Origin: Streptomyces sp. CB00455
GTDB taxonomy: Bacteria; Actinomycetota; Actinomycetes; Streptomycetales; Streptomycetaceae
Reading direction: 5' to 3'
Assembly (NCBI RefSeq): GCF_001905445.1
Contig: NZ_LIVQ01000014.1
Coordinates: 31,169 to 95,168 of the forward strand
Length of the DNA stretch: 64,000 nucleotides
Below the pieces are notes generated by a model. That model had not been told where the DNA came from and made no database searches. It saw nothing but the letters and a program-made list of their open reading frames with translations. The position numbers and the translations under genes are program-made. Positions 58,716-64,000 of this stretch are shown piece by piece (the stretch's first letter is position 1; every line of letters begins with the position of its first letter).

Positions 58716-59737
58716 TCAGCCGGCCGCGGCGGTAGGCCCCTGACCGAATGCCGGGACGTCCTCCACCTCCACGTCCAGGCGCAGCCGCTGGAATCTGATC
58801 TGAGCGGATGCCTGTAGACGCCGCGGTCGATGGATCGGTCGGCGCTGATCTCCGCGACCAAGTCGGGGCGGATCAGGGTCGCGTCCAGGAAGTCGCGGGA
58901 CCCCCATGAGGCCGCGAAGCGGACGCCCTGCCAGGGGTGTCCGGGGTCGGCGGCCGTCAGCTGCTCGGCAATCTGGCGGGCCTGCTCCGGGCGCAGGGGT
59001 ACGGTGCGGCCGACCGTACGGAGCCGACCGGTGTGATCGTGGCGGCCGAGGATGAGGAGTTGGGGGCGGGTGAGGGTGCCGGTGATGGCGCCGATGACCG
59101 CTTCGGTGGTGTCCCGGCGGCGGATCTTGGTCCACCCGCGATAGTTGGGCAGGTAGCGCTGGTTCATGCCCTTGACCAGGAGGCCCTCCACCCCGGACAC
59201 ATCCGTCCAGGACTCCAGCCACTCCCGCGCCTTCACCACGTTTGTGGTCATCGGACATAGCGACCACGGCGCGGTCAGAGCGCGGGACGAGAACGGGACC
59301 TCCAGCCGACGGCGGCGCTCCCGGTACGGCAGTGTGAGCAGCTCGGTGCCGTCTGCCTGGAGGATGTCGAAGGTGACGTAATAGGCGGGCAGGCGGGCGG
59401 CCAGGGCGGGGGCGGTGCGGGCGCGGGCGGCGGCGCGGCGTTGCAGCGCCTCGAAGGACAGGGTGCCGGCTTCGGGGTCCCAGACGAGGGCCTCGCCGTC
59501 GAGGACCAGGCCGAGCGGGAGCTGCTCGGCGGCCGCGACGAGGATGGGGAAGCGGTCCTGTACCAAGGCGTCGCGGCGGGTCTGCAGCAGCACACGCCCG
59601 CCAGGGCCGGTGGGGGTGAACACCAGCATCCGGTACCCGTCGAACTTCTGCTCGTAGGCCGGATCCCGCAGAACGCCAGGAGGCGGGATCGTCTCGGCGG
59701 CCTGCGCCAGCATCGGCCGAACCGGAGGCCGCAGCAC
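58716..59737 (-). pseudogene. ATP-dependent DNA ligase with a frameshift
   Basis: Starts at GTG 59737 after a strong GAGGAGG. Motif I EQKFDGYRM carries the adenylated lysine (KxDG), motif III is YVTFDILQ, motif IV VEGLLVKGM and motif V TKIRRR; the OB-fold follows. Near the 3' end the frame is broken by a tandem TCTGATCTGA at 58794-58803. Removing one 5-bp unit restores LRFQRLRLDVEVEDVPAFG to the stop at 58716. It is a LigC/LigD-type NHEJ ligase; the loss affects only about the last 25 residues, so partial activity cannot be excluded. Confidence 0.8.
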
Positions 59738-59938
59738 CACTGGGGTCCTCCTCTCTGCTCGCGCCGGCCCCCTTACCGCCAGCCTGCCCGCGCCCAGGGA
59801 GCGTGGCTCGGCGGGGGAGGCCGGACGGCCGCACGTGAACGGTGAAGGCCGGCTGCGCTGCGTGGCGCCGAACGGGTCACTAACCGGGGCGTCGACTTCC
59901 CTTCCTATCTGGCCGGACTGCCCTGGAGCGTGGAGCCC

Positions 59939-60121
59939 ATGAAGGGGTGGGCGCGGGGTGAGCGGTATTCCCACCGCGGCGACGTGCCCGACAGCCCCGG
60001 CTGGAGCGATGAGCAGAAGGAGACGGTCGACCGGATGTGGGCCGAGATCCGGCAGCTGTCGATCGACGTCGTTGACCACCCCCACTGGACGAGCGTCCCC
60101 ACTGACATCCTGGTGGCGCCG
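59939..60121 (+). pseudogene. Possible truncated small gene
   Basis: ATG 59939 opens MKGWARGERYSHRGDVPDSP, then GWSDEQKETVDRMWAEIRQL, which looks like a real helical protein. After about 55 codons it becomes antisense to another gene fragment. The two broken genes meet tail to tail near 60122. Confidence 0.4.
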
Positions 60122-60450
60122 AGTGGCCGCCCGGCCCCGGCTGGTGATCCTGCAGGCGCCAGTGTGGACACGGTCGGGCCGGCGGGTGGCACCGCTGCCG
60201 TACTCGATCCACCAGCGGGGAGGCTCCGGCGGCGGCCGCCGGCGTGCCCGCTCTGCATCCGCGGCCCGGACAACGGTGATTCTCTCGTCGACACGGGCGA
60301 GGGTGAGCTCCAGCCAGCGGCGTATGACCAGGAGCTGGTCCAGTGCCGGGGGGCAAAGGCAGAAGAGGTTCCTGCATGGCGGCTACGCCGCTTCTGCTGC
60401 TTCGGGGGCTTCGGTCCGGCGGGCCTGCTGCTTAAGCTGCATGCGGCTCT
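60122..60450 (-). pseudogene. Fragment of a conserved small Streptomyces protein
   Basis: On the minus strand the frame reads LDQLLVIRRWLELTLARVDE, then PPPEPPRWWIEYGSGATRRP and VHTGACR, a pattern I associate with small uncharacterised actinobacterial proteins. It has no in-frame start; a short ATG frame after GGAGAGCCGC at 60438 ends after 19 codons, suggesting a frameshift. The end is cut at 60122. Confidence 0.4.
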
Positions 60451-60479
60451 CCTAAATCGAACAGAATTACGATTAAGGG

Positions 60480-61320
60480 GTGACCGACGAAACCTCCTTC
60501 CCTGACGATCTCCTTCAGCTGCAGGAACGCCTCCACCGCGCCCATGCCGAGCACCGGGCAGGAGTCGGTCCTGGAGGTGCTGCGGACCATGCCATCGGTC
60601 ATCGCGTGCCCAGGCGTCGCAGATGCCGTGCAACTGCGCGGCGGTTGGCTCGGTCAGGCCGGAGTTACCGAGCATGGCGCACACGGCCCAGTGCGCGGAG
60701 TTGAGCCGTTGGCACCGGTCCGGCGGTGCGCGCCGCGGCCTTCGTAGACGTAGCCGTGCGGGCACACCATCACTGAGTACGCGATGTCGCTGTAGTCCTC
60801 CTCGTCGTCGACGAGGTGCTGTGCCTGGATGGCGCGGACACGTCCGGCGCACTGGCGGTGCGCGTCGGGGTTGGCGAGGGACGCGGGGACGTACGAGCCT
60901 TCGTAGTGGACCTTCACACCCCGCGTGGACGCGATATGGGCCAGGGCCGTAGCGCGAGGCGCGGGCGCCCCACTGGGCGCGGGATACGAACTTCACCTGG
61001 GGGCGGTGCCCACGGCGGTACTGATGACCCGGGCCGGGCCCGCGTGCAGGGCGTCGGCAGTGATCGGGTCGGGCAGGCCGTGGCGACGCCACTTCGTGTT
61101 GGAGGGGCCTGCCGAGCCCTGTATGCCCTGCGGTCCCTGTATGCCCTGCGGGCCGGGCGGGCCCTCGACGGCCAGAGGAGATAGTTGGGGCTTCGCGGCC
61201 GGGCCGTCGAGGATCTCGCGGACGGTCCGCAGGTCGTAGCGGGAGTAGGCGCGGTCAGGGCCCCCGACATGTAGGCGTCGTACTCAATGCCGATGTCCCC
61301 GCCCGGCGTGTCCTGCACCT
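60480..61320 (-). pseudogene. Degenerate PGRP-type amidase with collagen-like repeats
   Basis: Pieces in three frames fit one protein: GPPGPQGIQGPQGIQGSAG (collagen-like), then VKFVSRAQWGAR, KVHYEGSYVP, YSDIAYSVMVCPHGYVYEGRG, and NSAHWAVCAMLGNSGLTEPT. These are the motifs of peptidoglycan-recognition-type N-acetylmuramoyl-alanine amidases of phages and actinobacteria. At least two frameshifts separate them. The 5' end is cut at about 61320 by the IS21-type fragment. Confidence 0.65.
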
Positions 61321-61321
61321 A

Positions 61322-62083
61322 GTCGATCAGGAGCCGAGCATCCTGCCGACCTTCGCCGCCGTCGCGAAGTACTACGGAGCCGGCGTCGACATCTGCCCGC
61401 CCCGGCGGGGCAACCGCAAGGGTGTCGTCGAGAAGGCCAACCACTCAGCGGCCCAGCGCTGGTGGCGAACCGTCCCGGACGGCATCAGCATCGAGGCAGG
61501 CCAGAACGGCGTGGACAAGCTGGCCGTCCAGATGGACGGCCGCAAGCGCAAGCTCGACGGAGCCTCGACCACGGTCGCCGCGCTCGCCGAAGCCGAGCCG
61601 CTGCTGGACCTGCCGACCCGCCCCTACCCCGCCGAACTGGAGCAGACCCGAGTCGTCAGCCCGCAAGGACTCGTCTCCTTCGCTGGCAACCACTACTCCG
61701 TCCCGCCCGGGCTGACCGGCGCCCACGTGACGGTCCGGATCCGCCTCGGCGAGGACGACCTGCATGTGGTCACCGCCGGCCGCGCGGTCATCGCCCACCA
61801 CCGCCGGGCACCGGACGGAGCCGGCCAGACCGTCCGGGACGCCGGGCACGTCATCGCCCTCGAACGAGCCGTTCTCGCCTCGTTCTCGGACAAGGCTCCC
61901 TGCCGCACCAAGGTCCGCCGGCCTCCATCGGCCGCGGCCCAGGCGGAAGCCGAAAAGCTTCGCGGCCGACCTGAATCGGACGTCGCGAACCGGGTCGTCA
62001 TCGACCTGTCTCACTACGCCGCCGTCGCCGACCGGCTGCGGCAGGCCCCCACCCACGAAGACCAGGAGCGCGAGAGTGAGTGA
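61322..62083 (+). pseudogene. istA: 5'-truncated istA of a second IS21-type element
   Basis: The frame enters at 61322 as EPSILPTFAAVAKYYGAGVD and contains GNRKGVVEKANHSAAQRWWR with the DDE glutamate, then the C-terminal domain. The N-terminal HTH and both catalytic aspartates are missing, so the transposase is dead. It is unlike the istA at 49410 in sequence, so it is a different element. Confidence 0.8.
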
Positions 62084-62882
62084 CACAATGCCGATGAGCG
62101 AGGCCCGCCGCTACCAGCAGCTGCGAGGACACCTGTCCTATCTGAAACTCAACGACGCCGCCGAAGCCCTGCCCCGCGTCCTGGACCAGGCCCGAGCCGA
62201 GCGGATGACTCTGACCACCGCACTGGAGAAGCTCCTCGAGATCGAAGTCGAGGCGACCGAGGCACGCAAGCTGTCCTCCCGGCTGCGGTTCGCCTGCCTG
62301 CCAGAACCATGGACCCTCAACGATTTCGACTTCGCCGCCCAGCCCGGCGTCGACGAGAAACTCATCCGCGATCTGGCGACCCTGAGGTTCCTCGACAACG
62401 CCTCCAACGTCCTGCTGGTCGGCCCGCCCGGCGTTGGCAAGACCATGCTGGCGGTCGCACTCGCCCGCTCAGCGGTCGATGCCGGCCACCGCGTCTACTT
62501 CACCACCGCAGCCGAACTCGCGGCCAAGTGCCACAAGGCCGCACTCGAAGGCCGCTGGTCGAGCATCATGCGGTTCTTCGCCGGACTCCGCCTGCTCGTG
62601 ATCGACGAGCTCGGCTACCTGCCGCTGCCGGGCGACGGCGCTTCGGCACTCTTCCAGGTGATCAACCAGAGGTATCTGAAGTCGAGCACGATCCTCACGA
62701 CCAATGTCGGTATTGCCGACTGGGCCGGTGCCTTCGGTGACGCGACTGTCGCCGCTGCGATGCTCGACCGGCTTCTGCACCGCGCTGCCGTGGTCGGCAT
62801 CGATGGCCCGTCCTACCGTCTGCGCTCGCACCAGTCCCACTCCGACAACCTCCGCAGGGGGGTGACCGGACGTGCTGGTTGA
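62076..62882 (+). CDS. istB: IstB ATPase of the second IS21-type element
   Basis: 268 residues from GTG 62076, eight bases after AGGAG. Walker A GPPGVGKTML, Walker B LLVIDELGYLPL, and TTNVGIADWAGAFGD. Complete, although its istA partner is truncated. Confidence 0.88.
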   Translation: MSDTMPMSEARRYQQLRGHLSYLKLNDAAEALPRVLDQARAERMTLTTALEKLLEIEVEATEARKLSSRLRFACLPEPWTLNDFDFAAQPGVDEKLIRDLATLRFLDNASNVLLVGPPGVGKTMLAVALARSAVDAGHRVYFTTAAELAAKCHKAALEGRWSSIMRFFAGLRLLVIDELGYLPLPGDGASALFQVINQRYLKSSTILTTNVGIADWAGAFGDATVAAAMLDRLLHRAAVVGIDGPSYRLRSHQSHSDNLRRGVTGRAG

Positions 62883-63204
62883 ATTCCGAGAGTGCCCCAT
62901 CTGCTGGACGTCATTCCAGGTCAACGCCAATGCGGCGGACCGGCACACCTACTGCACACCCCGCTGCAAAGCAGAAGCAGGCCGACGCAGGCGCCGCGAA
63001 CGCGACGAAGCTGCGGACGCTGCTGAAACCGAAACGCTGACGGTGGCGTCGCCAGATCCGACACCCCTGGCGCCTACGGCCGTCCGGAACTGCCCGCACT
63101 GCGACAAGCCCGTCACCATCGTCGCCCTGCTGGCCACTCCCGAAGCCGCACGACCCACCATCCCAGCAGCAAGCCGGGACGTGATCCCGATGCGCCGAAG
63201 CTGA
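62872..63204 (+). CDS. Third ORF of the IS21-type element, zinc-finger protein
   Basis: 110 residues. ECPICWTSF and YCTPRCKAEAGRRRRR form one zinc knuckle, and NCPHCDKPV may form a second. GTG 62872 overlaps the end of istB by 11 bp, so it belongs to the element's operon. IS21 elements normally have only istA and istB. Confidence 0.65.
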   Translation: MLVEFRECPICWTSFQVNANAADRHTYCTPRCKAEAGRRRRRERDEAADAAETETLTVASPDPTPLAPTAVRNCPHCDKPVTIVALLATPEAARPTIPAASRDVIPMRRS

Positions 63205-63276
63205 CACCGTCCGACGGGAATCGGGACGACACGATCAGCCGCCCTTCACTACAGTCACATGGGAAAGGATGTGGAC

Positions 63277-63606
63277 ATGGCACTGGTCAAAAAGGGATCG
63301 CGGCTCATCACCGTGGACGACACCACCTACCGGTGGCGGCTCCGCGGACGGCCGACCTACGACCAAGGCCTGGTCCATTCACCCCTTACCTACGCAGCCG
63401 AACATGCCGAGACGCCGGGCACCACACTGGTGATCACCACCAACCAGCCGCACCCGAGCAACTGGTTCGGAACACAAGGCAGCCCGATCCTGCCCGCCCA
63501 GGTCGCCGACAGCATCCGCACCGCTCTCGCCGCCGGCTGGACGCCCGAGAACCCGGGCTCACCGTTCCACCTCGACCAGTCAGCTGGCTTCGTCTCGTCC
63601 CACTGA
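63277..63606 (+). CDS. Conserved small protein, 109 residues
   Basis: Begins MALVKKGSRLITVDDTTYRW, then RGRPTYDQGLVHSPLTYAAE and TTLVITTNQPHPSNW; beta-rich, no membrane helix. ATG 63277 follows GGAAAGGA; ATG 63259 is also in frame but has no ribosome site. I do not know a named family. A terminator follows. Confidence 0.6.
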   Translation: MALVKKGSRLITVDDTTYRWRLRGRPTYDQGLVHSPLTYAAEHAETPGTTLVITTNQPHPSNWFGTQGSPILPAQVADSIRTALAAGWTPENPGSPFHLDQSAGFVSSH

Positions 63607-63621
63607 CCCACCCGCGCTCAA

Positions 63622-63660
63622 GGACTCACCGACCCAGCCATCGGTGAGTCCTTTGCTTTC
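63622..63660 (+). terminator. Terminator after 63277-63606
   Basis: 11-bp perfect stem (GGACTCACCGA, 63622-63632, with 63641-63651) followed by CTTTGCTTTC. Confidence 0.75.
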
Positions 63661-63674
63661 CGCTCCCCACATTT

Positions 63675-63707
63675 CCCCAGTTGGTTCACTCCGTGAACCA
63701 ACTGGGG
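63675..63707. repeat. 15-bp perfect inverted repeat
   Basis: CCCCAGTTGGTTCAC and its complement with a 3-base spacer, 24 bp after the terminator. Too tight and T-free to be a normal terminator; it may be an operator or an element end. Confidence 0.65.
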
Positions 63708-63761
63708 CGAAGAGCCGCAGTGAGGAAAATTCGAGATCCGCATCACCTTGGAACGAGGAGA

Positions 63762-63793
63762 GTACGCAGGCCGTCCGGGGCCAGCCTGCGTAC
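63762..63793. repeat. 10-bp inverted repeat near the IS5-type end
   Basis: GTACGCAGGC (63762-63771) with GCCTGCGTAC (63784-63793), 24 bp before the IS end. Confidence 0.5.
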
Positions 63794-63816
63794 GTACGTG
63801 CCTGCCGGCCTGCTTA

Positions 63817-64000
63817 GAGGTCGTTTCGTCCCGTTGTTTTATCCCGGGATCGGTTGTTTGGTCTGTGGTGTCGGGTCGCGCCAGGAAATGGTGTTCTCGC
63901 TGGTGAGGCGGCGGGCCATGAGGTCGGTCATGGCGATGTGGATCACGGCTTCGGAGCGGGTGGGCAAGGCTTCGTAGTCGCGGGCCAGGCGGCGGTGGAG
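63817..64000 (-). mobile_element. End of an IS5-type insertion sequence, cut by the window edge
   Basis: The probable terminal repeat GAGGTCGTTTCGTCC starts at 63817, preceded by TTA, the usual IS5-group target. The rest of the element continues past 64000. Confidence 0.6.
63839..64000 (-). CDS. C-terminal end of an IS5-type transposase (partial)
   Basis: The last 53 codons, LHRRLARDYEALPTRSEAVI then HIAMTDLMARRLTSENTISW and RDPTPQ, ending TKQPIPG. This is the characteristic end of Streptomyces IS5-group (DUF4096/DDE) transposases. The catalytic part is outside the window. Confidence 0.75.
   Translation of the reverse strand, partial: LHRRLARDYEALPTRSEAVIHIAMTDLMARRLTSENTISWRDPTPQTKQPIPG

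Noticed and set aside
1..64000. tRNA, rRNA and riboswitch genes
   Set aside because: I looked for T-loop type GTTCGANTC motifs with acceptor pairing and for rRNA signatures and found none that I could support.

Overview
The window is GC-rich (about 70%) actinobacterial DNA, most likely Streptomyces or a close relative, and looks like a conjugative plasmid (or a very plasmid-like chromosomal island). The evidence is a ParA/ParB pair with its own 15-bp parS-like palindromes, a MobF-type relaxase, an FtsK/VirD4-type conjugation ATPase with membrane and coiled-coil partners, a replication-initiator-like winged-helix gene next to a DciA-type helicase-loader gene, a WhiB-type regulator, several genes whose ATG lies 7 nt after a TANNNT box (leaderless style), and heavy use of ATGA/GTGA stop-start overlaps. 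I cannot tell from the sequence whether the replicon is linear or circular.

Layout. (1) 1-31.3 kb is a long minus-strand plasmid backbone. From promoter-distal to proximal it holds the relaxase (48-1886), parA-parB (2467-4703) with six parS-like sites, a tightly coupled run of small genes (5.0-9.2 kb: unknown gene, RapZ C-terminal domain, NUDIX hydrolase, ASCH-like protein, GGDEF protein), then the conjugation module (12.7-24.9 kb) with small zinc and membrane proteins, the ATPase, long disordered and coiled-coil proteins and a DUF2637 membrane protein, and finally a WhiB-type gene and small zinc proteins (30-32 kb). Two plus-strand recombinase insertions interrupt it: a decayed Tn554-like unit (9.2-11.9 kb) and an apparently intact tnpA-tnpB-tnpC element (25.0-29.8 kb) that splits a DUF5999 gene and carries a HAD-hydrolase gene. 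(2) 32-36.5 kb is a plus/minus cargo block: GntR regulator, HTH-P-loop kinase, nucleotide-kinase-like gene, NAD(P)-dependent dehydrogenase, HAD phosphatase, XRE regulator. (3) 36.5-39.5 kb is the candidate replication module: repeat-bearing non-coding DNA, Rep-like protein, DciA-like protein. (4) 39.6-44.5 kb holds small accessory genes, an HTH regulator and an M48-like membrane peptidase.

(5) 44.5-54.2 kb is a nest of insertions. A ku (NHEJ) gene is split into 44522-44826 and 53953-54177 by a 9.1-kb element built around a recombinase trio. One of the trio is itself split by a 3.5-kb IS21-family element (49222-52732, flanked by a GTCGTGGTG duplication) that carries an aminoglycoside-6'-acetyltransferase-like GNAT gene behind istA-istB. 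(6) 54-64 kb is decayed accessory DNA: small plasmid genes, a UTRA/GIY-YIG fusion, an ECF-type sigma factor with partner, an ATP-dependent DNA ligase pseudogene inactivated by a 5-bp tandem duplication, a degenerate amidase with collagen-like repeats, a 5'-truncated second IS21-type element, and the edge of an IS5-type element that runs off the window.

How it works together: parAB/parS and the Rep-DciA region would maintain the replicon, and the relaxase plus ATPase plus membrane genes would transfer it. At least four independent recombinase or transposase insertions have remodelled it, and both NHEJ genes seen here (ku and ligase) are broken. All functional statements are from sequence motifs and context; no database search was possible.
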